From Dactylosporangium sucinum (GTDB taxonomy: Bacteria; Actinomycetota; Actinomycetes; Mycobacteriales; Micromonosporaceae): a DNA stretch of 64,000 nt. Below, in pieces: positions 56,480 to 64,000 of the stretch. The DNA is taken from assembly GCF_014647515.1 (NCBI RefSeq), contig NZ_BMPI01000034.1, positions 50,528 to 114,527 on the forward strand, in the 5' to 3' direction. Position 1 is the first letter of the stretch. Each line of letters begins with the position of its first letter. The position numbers were made by a program, and so were the translations under genes. The notes below the pieces were generated by a model, which was not told the DNA's origin, made no database searches, and saw only the letters and a program-made list of their open reading frames with translations.

Positions 56480-59400
56480 TCACAGGTGGGTCCTCAGGTA
56501 GGCGCTGGCCGCGAGTAGCTGCGTGCGCGCCGCCTCGTCGCCGACCTTGTGAGCTACCGCCTCGAACCGGTCGAGCGCAGCCTTGGCCTGCCTGACGTTT
56601 CCGTTCTTCGCGGTGTTCCGGGCGGCCGTGAGATGGCCGTGCAGCTGGTCGGCCATCTCCCGGCTGATCCGGCCGTCGTCCCGGTACCGCTGGACGAGCG
56701 CCTCGGTGTTCACGAAGGTGGCGACTACCTCGAACGAGACCGTCACCTCCGTGACGTTGCCCGCCAGGTCGGTCGCCACGACGGTCAGCTTGTGACCGCC
56801 CGCTGTGGGCTCGACCCCCGCACCACTCCCGATCGTCGCCCCGTCCATACGGAGGGTCACCGAGTCGACGCCCGAAGTGGCGTCCCGTGCCGTGGCGGCG
56901 ATCGGCAGCGACGCGCCGACGTCGTACTTGCCGCCGTTCGCCGCGCCATCGACGGTCACGACCGGGACCGTGGTGTCGACGCGCAGGGACGCCGTTGCCG
57001 GTGCGGAGAGGTTGCCGGCCTCGTCGATCGCCCGGAACCGCAGCTCCCGCATTCCGTCCTCGGTCACCCGGACCGGCTCGCGGTACTGCGTCCAGGGGCC
57101 GTCGCCCTGGGCGAACTCGATGCGGACCGGGCCGCGACGGTCATCGCTTGCGGTCGCGGTAACCGTCGCCGGTGAGGTGTACCAACCGCGCTTACCGTTC
57201 GGCTGCGCCGGGTCGACCGATACGGTCAGGTTCGGCGCGGTCGTGTCGAGGATCCGGAAGTGGTCGAACGCGACCGTGACCGGCTGTGCCTGCGCCGGAC
57301 CCAACGCCATCACACCGAACGAGGTCATCGCGGCGTCGTTGGTGACCGGCTGACCGAGCGAGGTCCAGTTGACCCCGCCGTCGCTGATCTGGGCCGAGTA
57401 GGTGTTCCCGCTTCTGCTCAGCCGCAGGTAGAACCAGCCGCTCTCGGACGAGTCGGCGATGTCGATCGACCGGTTGCCGCCGTTGCCGAACTGCGCGTTG
57501 CGTTCCGAGACGAGCTCGGCGCGCAGGTTGGTCGGCGTTCCGGCGTTGTTGTTGGCCACGACGTCGAACTTCACGTAGTTGTCGTCGTTGTTGTAGACCA
57601 GGAAGCCGGCCAGCTGCCACTTGTGCAGCATCGTCGGCGTCAGCCTGGTCTCGATCGTCCAGTCACCGGCGGCAACGTCCGCTGGGATCGTCTGCAGGAC
57701 GAAGTTGCGCGGCGAGGCGTTGTCGGTGCCGTTGATGTCGCCCGGCTGGGTCTCGATGCGCAGCGCACCACCGCTCACCGCGACCTTGGACGAGTCGTAC
57801 CGTACGGCCGCATTCCACCGGCACCCGTCGAGAGCGCTGCCGTCGAACTCGTCGCCGGGCGCGCGGGCACCGTCGTCCGAGCCGTCCGGCGTGATGGTGA
57901 AGTGGTCGAACACGGCGTCGACCTGTGCCGTCCCGGTATCACCGGCGGCCATGAGGCCGACGGTCGCGTTCGGGATGACGTTCGCGGAGCCGGCGAGCGC
58001 GGTCCACGTCTGGCCGTCGGCGGAGTACGCCGCGGTCAGCTTCTGACCGTCGCTGACCAGTCGCAGGTGCGCGGTGGACGGGAAGTCCGCCGGCACACCC
58101 ACATTGGCGTGCCAGGTCCGCGTCCCGCCTGCCTCGGTCTGGAATTCCATGATCCGACCGCCGGACGACGTGCGGGTGAAGGCCACCTTGACGTAGTCGT
58201 TGTCGGTGCCATGCATGAGCAGACCGGCGTGCTGCCACTCGCGGTTGTGCGGGATGGTCACCTTCGTGGTGATCGTCCACGGCCCAGTCTTGGCGCGCTG
58301 ACCGACGAAGCTGATCGGCCCGGTGTTCGCCTCGTTGATGTCACCGTTGGTGACCGGCAACACCAGCCCGCCGCTGGTAACCCGCACCGGCACGTTCGGC
58401 GCATTCCGCACCGTGGTCCACCGGCCGGTGTTCAGCGTGTCACCGTCGAAGCCGTCCGAGCCGCGGATCGCACAGGACGGAACGGTCTCCGGCGGTGCCG
58501 GATGGATGGCCCGGTCGACCAGCGTAAAGCCGCTGAACTTCACGGTGCTGGTGGCTGACGCGTTGTGCGCGGTGACCGCGAGGCCGATGTCCTGCGGGCC
58601 GGCCGCGCCAGGAAGTGTCACCGGGTCGCCGACCGGGGTGAACGACGTTCCGTCCTTGCTCCAGTATCCGTAGTACTTCCCGCCGTCGCGCACGATCCGC
58701 ACCCAGGACGGGTAGCTCGTCGTGCTGGCGCCGGTGCTGGCGTCGAGCTGGCCGTTGCCGTCGGTGTCGCGCAGCCACTCGAACCCGGAGCCCGCCCGCA
58801 GCGTCATCGCCGCGTACCCGGGCGAACTGCCCGGCTGGGTGATGTCGTTGCGGACGATCAGACCGGCCTTGGCGGAGTTGTTCGTGTTCGTCTGGCTCTC
58901 GATCTTCACCGTGGCGGTCCAGGTATCGCCGGCCGCCGCCGGCAGGTACACCGAGCCGTACTGATCGGTTCCCTGCCACATGTTCGCGCCGCCGGCGTTG
59001 ACGATCCAGGTGTCCTGGTCCGGCCGGTTGAACGTGGCGGTGGTGTTGGTGTAGGTCTGCCAGGCGCCGAGCAGGTTGCCGACCTCGACCTGCACGGCCC
59101 GGGACTTCGTGCGGTAGCCCTTGTTGTTGGTCGCGACCGCGGTCAGCTGGTAGCGCTTCTCGGTGGTCGCGTTCCAGGTCACCGAGTACGGCGCCGTGGT
59201 GTCGGTGCCGATCGACGTGCCGTCGGCGAAGAACTCGACCTTGGTGATCGTGTTCTCCGCGTCGCTCGCGTCGGCGGACACCTGGATCTCGCCCGGCTCC
59301 AGCTTGTCGGCCGTCGTCGGGGAGATCACCGCGACCCTCGGCTTGCTCGTCGGCGAGACGCCCTTGCCGTCGGCCTCGATGAAGTTCAGCCTCCGAGCAC

Positions 59401-62400
59401 CCGCGCCCGGGAACACCGCGTACAGAGTGAACGTTTCGCCGGGGTCGGACACCTCGACCGGGACATCGACGTAGCCCCCGCCGTTGGTCGCCGGCACCTG
59501 CGCGGTGCCGAGCAACGCACCGTCCGGTGCGCCCCGCCGCAGTTCGATCCTGCCTGCGCCGGCGGCGGACACGCGCAGGATCAACCGATTGACGTTGTGC
59601 AGGTTGACCGGGGCATACGACGCCCAGGCGCCGTTCTGGCCGGTGATGGAGCTTGCGTGGCCCTCGATGTCCTGCGACGGGCTGACCGTCACGTTCGACG
59701 AGTTGTCGAAGAACTCCGCCTCCCGCTGCTTCGGGAACAGCAGGGTGGTGTCCGAACCGGTCAGGCTCGGGATGCCTCCCGCGCCGCCGGAGTCGGCGTA
59801 GCGGCCGTCGAGCGCGTAGAAGACGTTCATGTCCTCGCCGTGCCCGCCGCCGAGGGCGGTGACCACGGAGCCCGTGCGCCCGTGCAGCGGTTCGGCCGGG
59901 TGCGCGTGCTCGTCGTGGCCCATCGCCGGCTGGATCACCACGTCGGCGTCGTTGATCTGGGTGTCCTCGGCGTCGCTGACCGACAGATTCCAGCTGACCT
60001 CGTCGCCGAAGTCGAAGAACGCGCCGTTCGGCGGCAGGTTGAACGTGACCTCCGGCCGGGTGTTGCCGACCGTGATCGGCACGGTCGCCGTCCCGGTCTT
60101 GCCGGCCGGGTCGGTCACCGTGAGCCGGGCGTTGTAGACGCCGTTCGTGGTGTAGGTGAAGGTCGGCTTCAGCTCGGTCGAGTCGACCACGCCGTCACCG
60201 GTGAAGTCCCATGCGTACCGCAGCTGCTCGTTCTCCGGGTCGGTGCTGCCCGCGCCGTCGAAGGTGACCTGCAGCGGTGCTTGGCCGGCGTCCCGCGACG
60301 CGCTGATCTTCGCAGTCGGCGAGCGCGAGCCGGAGATGTAGTCGATCCGGTACAGGCCTGAATTCGGGTTGTCACGGCCGAAGCCGCCACCCCAGTCCAG
60401 CACGTACATCGAGCCCTCAGGGCCGAACTTGGAGTCGATCGGCGCGCGGAACTGCTCCTGCGGCAGGAACGGGTTGACCTTCTCGATCCCGCCCTGCCCG
60501 TTCGGGATGATCGAGTACATCTTGTTCCGCGCCCACTCGTAGAAGAACGCCTTGCCGTCGTAGGACGACGGGAACTTGGTGTCCGACTGCAGGTTCGGGT
60601 CGAAGCTGTAGAACGGGCCGCCCATCGGAGCCAGACCACCGCCCTGCGGGATGACCGACGGCACCGATGAACGCTTGTAGCCGTACCACATCTTCGGCGG
60701 CTTGGCCGCCGGCAGCTCGGTCAGGCCGGTGTTGCGCACCGAGTCGTTGATCGGCCGGCTGCAGTCGAAGGACGGGCCGGCCGTCACCGGGCTCGTCCGG
60801 TAGTCCACGTCCCGGAACGGCTCGTTGTTGCCCATGCACAGCGGCCAGCCGTAGAAGCCGGGCTCGGTGATGAGGTTCCACTCGGCGATGCCGGCGGGTC
60901 CGCGGTCCGGGTTGTCGTTGCTGTTATCCGGCGAGTAGTCCGCCAGCCCGACGGCCCCGGTCTTCGGGTCGATCGAGAACCGGAACGGGTTGCGGAAGCC
61001 CATCGCGTAGATCTCCGGCCGAGTCTTCGGCACGCCCGGCGCGAACATGTTGCCCGCGGGGATGGAGTAGGTGCCGTCGGGCTCGGGGTGGATTCGCAGG
61101 AGCTTCCCGCGCAGGTCGTTGGTGTTGGCCGAGGTCGCCCGCGCGTCGTGGAACGTTCCGTCCCGTTCCGACAGTGGCGCGTAGCCGCCGGACGGCTCGG
61201 AGTGTGGGTTCACGTCGTCGCCGACGCTCAGGTAGAGGTTTCCGTCCGGGCCGAACGCGAGACCACCGCCGGTGTGCCCGGGCTCGTCGGGCAGCCGCCG
61301 CGCCGGCACCTGCAGCAGGACCTTCTCCGTGGCACGGTCGATCTGCGAGCCCGGCCCGACGGTGAGACGGGACAGCCGGTTGGAGAAGTTCGCCGGATCG
61401 CTGTCGTTCGTGCTCGCCGGCGCGTAGTAGACGTAGAGGTAGCCGTTCTGGGCGAAGTTCGGGTCGAGCGCGATGCCGAGCAGGCCGTCCTCACCGCCGG
61501 AGTACACCGGGATCGTGACCGCGGTCGAGGTGGTCCTGGTCCGCGGGTCGTACACCCGGATCTGGCCGCGGACCAGCTCGGTGAAGAAGACCCGGCCGTC
61601 CGGCGCGACGGCCATGGCGAACGGCGCGCTGGTGTTCTCGTCCAGCGGAACGCGTTCGAAGTTGTCCCATATCGTGCCGCCGCAATCGCCCTGTTCCAGC
61701 CCGGCGGCCCACTTCACGCCGCCCACGATGTGCTGCACCAGCTGCGTCTCGCCGGTGAAGTGGGCGCCGAAGTGGCCCATGCCGGTCATCCAGGCTCGGC
61801 CGCCGCTGTACGGCTTGCACCAGGAGATCGGGTGGTCGTAGCCCATGGCGTTGCCGCCCGGCACGTACGTCGTCTCGTCCATCGTGGCGAGCACGTGCGC
61901 GGAGCCGCGGACGTTGAGCGAATAGTTGTACCACTCGTCGGCGCGCTGCCACCGCTGCGACAGGTGCCGTGTCGACGGGTGGGTCTGGTCCTCGACGCGG
62001 ACGGTGCCCGGCTGGCCGGGGCTGGTCCCGGTGGCGGCGTGGCCGGGCATCAGCGTGCCGATCATGTTGTCCCACCACGCGTAGTTGCCGCGCATGTCGG
62101 TCGCGTTGTGGATGGCGACGATGCCGTGCCCGGCCCGCATGTAGCGCTCCATCGCCGCCTTCTGGTCGGCGGTCCACGGGTCGCCGGAGGTCTGGAACAT
62201 CACGAGCGCGTCGAAGTGCGCGAGGTCCGCGTCGTTGAAAATGGACGAGTCCTCGGTGTGCTGCGAGGTGATCCCGGCGTCGGCGAACGCGGCCTGCAGC
62301 ACGGGAACACCCTGCTCGATCGCCTCGCTGTGCCGGAACTGCGTGGTCTTGGTGAAGATCAGCACGTGGGCTTGGTCGTGCGCGCCCTCATGCGCGGCCG

Positions 62401-62491
62401 ACGGCGACGAGCCCATCATGGACAGTGCGAGCGCACAGGCGACTGGTATCGCGAACAGCCGTCCCCACCGGGGACGCCAGGTCACGTTCAT
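56480..62491 (-). CDS. giant secreted ThuA / glucose-sorbosone dehydrogenase multidomain protein
   Basis: 2,003 residues from ATG 62491 (AGAGAGGT upstream); an ATG 48 bases earlier would bury the Sec signal. Rough domain order: signal (1-33); ThuA-like domain (42-265, HVLIFTKTTQFRHS, GHGIVAIHNATDMRGNYAWW); glucose/sorbosone dehydrogenase beta-propeller (275-710, FAMAVAPDGRVFFTELVRGQ, EDGLLGIALDPNF, YLSVGDDVNPHS, RNPFRFSIDPKTG); PKD domain; CBM6-like domain (REAEFFDNSSNV); Ig-like domain; three concanavalin-like laminin-G-type modules; two Ig-like repeats; a C-terminal helical FIMAH-like domain (VQRYRDDGRISREMADQL...AKAALDRFEAVAHKVG). It would oxidise or bind sugars outside the cell. PQQ or other cofactor use is inferred. 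Confidence 0.82.
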   Translation of the reverse strand: MNVTWRPRWGRLFAIPVACALALSMMGSSPSAAHEGAHDQAHVLIFTKTTQFRHSEAIEQGVPVLQAAFADAGITSQHTEDSSIFNDADLAHFDALVMFQTSGDPWTADQKAAMERYMRAGHGIVAIHNATDMRGNYAWWDNMIGTLMPGHAATGTSPGQPGTVRVEDQTHPSTRHLSQRWQRADEWYNYSLNVRGSAHVLATMDETTYVPGGNAMGYDHPISWCKPYSGGRAWMTGMGHFGAHFTGETQLVQHIVGGVKWAAGLEQGDCGGTIWDNFERVPLDENTSAPFAMAVAPDGRVFFTELVRGQIRVYDPRTRTTSTAVTIPVYSGGEDGLLGIALDPNFAQNGYLYVYYAPASTNDSDPANFSNRLSRLTVGPGSQIDRATEKVLLQVPARRLPDEPGHTGGGLAFGPDGNLYLSVGDDVNPHSEPSGGYAPLSERDGTFHDARATSANTNDLRGKLLRIHPEPDGTYSIPAGNMFAPGVPKTRPEIYAMGFRNPFRFSIDPKTGAVGLADYSPDNSNDNPDRGPAGIAEWNLITEPGFYGWPLCMGNNEPFRDVDYRTSPVTAGPSFDCSRPINDSVRNTGLTELPAAKPPKMWYGYKRSSVPSVIPQGGGLAPMGGPFYSFDPNLQSDTKFPSSYDGKAFFYEWARNKMYSIIPNGQGGIEKVNPFLPQEQFRAPIDSKFGPEGSMYVLDWGGGFGRDNPNSGLYRIDYISGSRSPTAKISASRDAGQAPLQVTFDGAGSTDPENEQLRYAWDFTGDGVVDSTELKPTFTYTTNGVYNARLTVTDPAGKTGTATVPITVGNTRPEVTFNLPPNGAFFDFGDEVSWNLSVSDAEDTQINDADVVIQPAMGHDEHAHPAEPLHGRTGSVVTALGGGHGEDMNVFYALDGRYADSGGAGGIPSLTGSDTTLLFPKQREAEFFDNSSNVTVSPSQDIEGHASSITGQNGAWASYAPVNLHNVNRLILRVSAAGAGRIELRRGAPDGALLGTAQVPATNGGGYVDVPVEVSDPGETFTLYAVFPGAGARRLNFIEADGKGVSPTSKPRVAVISPTTADKLEPGEIQVSADASDAENTITKVEFFADGTSIGTDTTAPYSVTWNATTEKRYQLTAVATNNKGYRTKSRAVQVEVGNLLGAWQTYTNTTATFNRPDQDTWIVNAGGANMWQGTDQYGSVYLPAAAGDTWTATVKIESQTNTNNSAKAGLIVRNDITQPGSSPGYAAMTLRAGSGFEWLRDTDGNGQLDASTGASTTSYPSWVRIVRDGGKYYGYWSKDGTSFTPVGDPVTLPGAAGPQDIGLAVTAHNASATSTVKFSGFTLVDRAIHPAPPETVPSCAIRGSDGFDGDTLNTGRWTTVRNAPNVPVRVTSGGLVLPVTNGDINEANTGPISFVGQRAKTGPWTITTKVTIPHNREWQHAGLLMHGTDNDYVKVAFTRTSSGGRIMEFQTEAGGTRTWHANVGVPADFPSTAHLRLVSDGQKLTAAYSADGQTWTALAGSANVIPNATVGLMAAGDTGTAQVDAVFDHFTITPDGSDDGARAPGDEFDGSALDGCRWNAAVRYDSSKVAVSGGALRIETQPGDINGTDNASPRNFVLQTIPADVAAGDWTIETRLTPTMLHKWQLAGFLVYNNDDNYVKFDVVANNNAGTPTNLRAELVSERNAQFGNGGNRSIDIADSSESGWFYLRLSRSGNTYSAQISDGGVNWTSLGQPVTNDAAMTSFGVMALGPAQAQPVTVAFDHFRILDTTAPNLTVSVDPAQPNGKRGWYTSPATVTATASDDRRGPVRIEFAQGDGPWTQYREPVRVTEDGMRELRFRAIDEAGNLSAPATASLRVDTTVPVVTVDGAANGGKYDVGASLPIAATARDATSGVDSVTLRMDGATIGSGAGVEPTAGGHKLTVVATDLAGNVTEVTVSFEVVATFVNTEALVQRYRDDGRISREMADQLHGHLTAARNTAKNGNVRQAKAALDRFEAVAHKVGDEAARTQLLAASAYLRTHL

Positions 62492-62598
62492 GAGATGCGG
62501 TACCTCTCTGGGACACGAGGAACTACTGGGTGCGGTCATGACCGTGCGGCGTGCCGGCGCCGTCGGATTGGCGGGGAGTTGGCTCTAGGCTTTTGATG

Positions 62599-63450
62599 TC
62601 AGGCGGTGATCCTCCGAAGGAAGGCGAAGCCGTTGAAGGCGAGGCTGTCCTGGGTGGGGGCCAGCGGTCGCCAGATGGAGGCGGCGGTCGCGATGGTTTC
62701 GTTGTCGGCGGTGAAGGACTCGATGCAGATCGCGCCGCGGTAGCCGGTTGTTGCCAGTGCGGTGAAGAACCGGGGCCAGTCGAAGTGGTCGGTGCCGGGT
62801 GCGCCGCGGTTGGTGCCGCTGACCTGGACGTGTTTGATGTAGGGGCCGGCGATGATCAGCGCGGTGTAGGGGTCGGCCTCCTCGATGTTCATGTGGTACG
62901 TGTCGATCATGATGCCGACCGTGTCGGTGAGGCCGTCGATGAGCTGCAGGGTCTGCTCGACGGTGTTGACGACGCTGGTCTCGTAGCGGTTGAGCGCCTC
63001 GACGCCGATGGTCACCCCGCGGGCCGCGGCGTGGTCGGCGACCGGGAGCAGGGCCCTGCGGAAGTCGGCGTAGCAGGCGGCCCGCTCATCCGCGGTCATC
63101 CGCCAGGTGCGGCCGACGGCGGCGTAGACGGGGCCGCCGACGCACGGAGCGCCGACGGCCGCCGCACTGTCCACACAGCACTTGAGGTACGCCACCGTCG
63201 CCTCGACGGTCTCCGGGTCGGTGGCCACGAGGTCACGGCCTGGTGGCGTGACCGCGCAGACACCGGCGGCGGTGAGCCCGTGAGCGGCCAGCAGGTCGCG
63301 GGTCCGCGCGGGGTCCCAGTCGCCGGGCTGCTCGATCGGCAGCTCGACGGCGTCGAACCCACCGTCGGCGATCCGCGGGACGAGGTCCGCCAGGGCGGCG
63401 TCGTCGACCGGCGAGGTCCACACCCACGGGTTGATGCCGATGGCGTACAT
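62599..63450 (-). CDS. sugar epimerase/isomerase, D-tagatose 3-epimerase family
   Basis: 283 residues. AP-endonuclease-2-like TIM barrel: YAIGINPWVWTSPVDD, GGFDAVELPIEQPGDWD, metal-ligand pattern IGVEALNRYETSVVNT (Glu), IMIDTYHMNIEE (Asp and His), HVQVSGTNRGAPGTDHFDW (His, Asp) and AICIESFTADN (Glu). This fits ketose 3-epimerases. It lies between a sugar-binding protein gene (8 bases upstream) and the ThuA/GSDH gene, an arrangement that suggests 3-keto- or rare-sugar handling. Confidence 0.82.
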   Translation of the reverse strand: MYAIGINPWVWTSPVDDAALADLVPRIADGGFDAVELPIEQPGDWDPARTRDLLAAHGLTAAGVCAVTPPGRDLVATDPETVEATVAYLKCCVDSAAAVGAPCVGGPVYAAVGRTWRMTADERAACYADFRRALLPVADHAAARGVTIGVEALNRYETSVVNTVEQTLQLIDGLTDTVGIMIDTYHMNIEEADPYTALIIAGPYIKHVQVSGTNRGAPGTDHFDWPRFFTALATTGYRGAICIESFTADNETIATAASIWRPLAPTQDSLAFNGFAFLRRITA

Positions 63451-63457
63451 CCGGTGC

Positions 63458-64000
63458 CTACTTCCAGCGCTGGGGGTAGCCGGGCAGGTCGGTGCAGCCG
63501 CACATGGCGTAGTGCAGCGGCGGCATGCCGGCGTCGAGGTACTGGTCGAGGTTGTCCTGGGTGATGGTGGGCTGGGGCAGCTTCCAGGGGCTGGACACCT
63601 GCTCGCCGTTGAGGACGCGCAGGGCGGCGATGATCGGGGTGCGCCACTGGTAGGTGGGGTAGGTGGGTGCGATGGCGGTGAGCTTCTTGTCCTTCCACAG
63701 TTTGAGGAAGTCGAGCTGGTCCTCGCCGTTGATCGGCGGGACGGGCTTGCCGGCGTCCTGGAAGGCCTCGACGGCGGCGACGGCGGTGGCGCCGGCGTCC
63801 ATCCAGATGCCGTCGATGGTGCCGTAGCGTTGGATGTAGTCGTTGACGATCTTCTTGGTCTTGGCGGGGTCGCCGTCGGTGAACTCGACCCCGACGACGT
63901 TGACCTTCGCCTTGTCGAACTGGACCTTCGCCGCGGACCAGCGGGTCTCCAGGACGTCGACGCCGGGCAGGATGCGCAGGGCGAGGACCTTGCCGCCGGG
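63458..64000 (-). CDS. sugar-binding protein of an ABC transporter, 5' end outside the window
   Basis: The frame is open to base 64000, so only the last 180 residues are seen. The RbsB-like fold pattern is visible: GVDVLETRWSAAKVQFDKAKVNVVGVEFTDGDPAKTKKIVNDYIQRYGTIDGIWMDAGATAVAAVEAFQDAGK, then PPINGEDQLDFLKLWKDKKLTAIAPTYPTYQW. The C-terminus holds a Cys pair (MCGCTD). Ends with TAG at 63458, eight bases before the epimerase start. CUT2-type; permease and ATPase genes are probably further upstream. Confidence 0.78.
   Translation of the reverse strand, partial: PGGKVLALRILPGVDVLETRWSAAKVQFDKAKVNVVGVEFTDGDPAKTKKIVNDYIQRYGTIDGIWMDAGATAVAAVEAFQDAGKPVPPINGEDQLDFLKLWKDKKLTAIAPTYPTYQWRTPIIAALRVLNGEQVSSPWKLPQPTITQDNLDQYLDAGMPPLHYAMCGCTDLPGYPQRWK

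Overview
The window is high-GC DNA with GTG starts, Shine-Dalgarno-led genes, Tat-exported glycosidases, an F420-type LLM oxidoreductase and a monoderm-type Tad pilus locus. It is therefore most likely the chromosome of a soil or plant-associated filamentous actinobacterium (Actinomycetes). Genus cannot be set from the sequence alone.

Layout. (1) 1-3257: the 3' part of a large PD-(D/E)XK nuclease-like gene, a possible 30-aa ORF and an HD-domain phosphohydrolase. (2) 3285-13774, minus strand: a tightly overlapping Tad/Flp pilus operon (lipoprotein, secreted protein, SAF/CpaB, TadZ, TadA, TadB, TadC, pilin, three pseudopilins) ending in a membrane LysM protein with a cytoplasmic SARP-like DNA-binding domain. 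The prepilin peptidase lies at 18195-18944, next to two small winged-helix genes. The two parts of the locus are separated by an IS5-family element (14351-17587), whose transposase gene is itself split by a 2,198-bp group II intron inserted antisense. (3) 19338-35646: an L-fucose utilisation region. It has aldose dehydrogenase, mutarotase, Zn-alcohol dehydrogenase, SDR, GntR regulator, fuconolactonase, L-fuconate dehydratase, an RbsABC-type ABC transporter, two Tat-exported GH29 alpha-L-fucosidases and an SGNH esterase. (4) 35922-44202: a second sugar module with a MalFG-type transporter, GH42 beta-galactosidase, mutarotase, LacI regulator and a second aldose dehydrogenase. (5) 44376-46051: a stand-alone DeoR-type HTH gene, an IS3 transposase remnant and an LLM oxidoreductase. 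(6) 46403-53085: a third module with GH42, a MalEFG-type transporter and a LacI regulator. (7) 53562-64000: a large secreted protein of unknown function, a LacI remnant, a 2,003-aa ThuA/glucose-sorbosone dehydrogenase multidomain protein, a sugar epimerase and the 3' end of a sugar-binding-protein gene.

How the genes work together. Secreted fucosidases would release L-fucose from glycans and expose beta-galactosides. Three dedicated ABC importers bring sugars in. Cytoplasmic GH42 enzymes would cleave beta-galactosides. L-fucose would be oxidised by the non-phosphorylating route: fucose, fuconolactone, fuconate, 2-keto-3-deoxyfuconate, then a further oxidation. The final 2,4-diketo-3-deoxyfuconate hydrolase is not in the window.

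The main new observation is regulatory. Each sugar module carries its own palindromic operator: ACATC(A/T)GATGT at about ten places in the fucose region and near the DeoR gene, TGTTATCGATAACA around the first LacI module, and TGTTTACGTAAACA around the second. Several copies overlap or abut good -35/-10 promoters. The second notable feature is the intron-in-IS nesting, where the intron ends can be set to the base by restoring the transposase reading frame.
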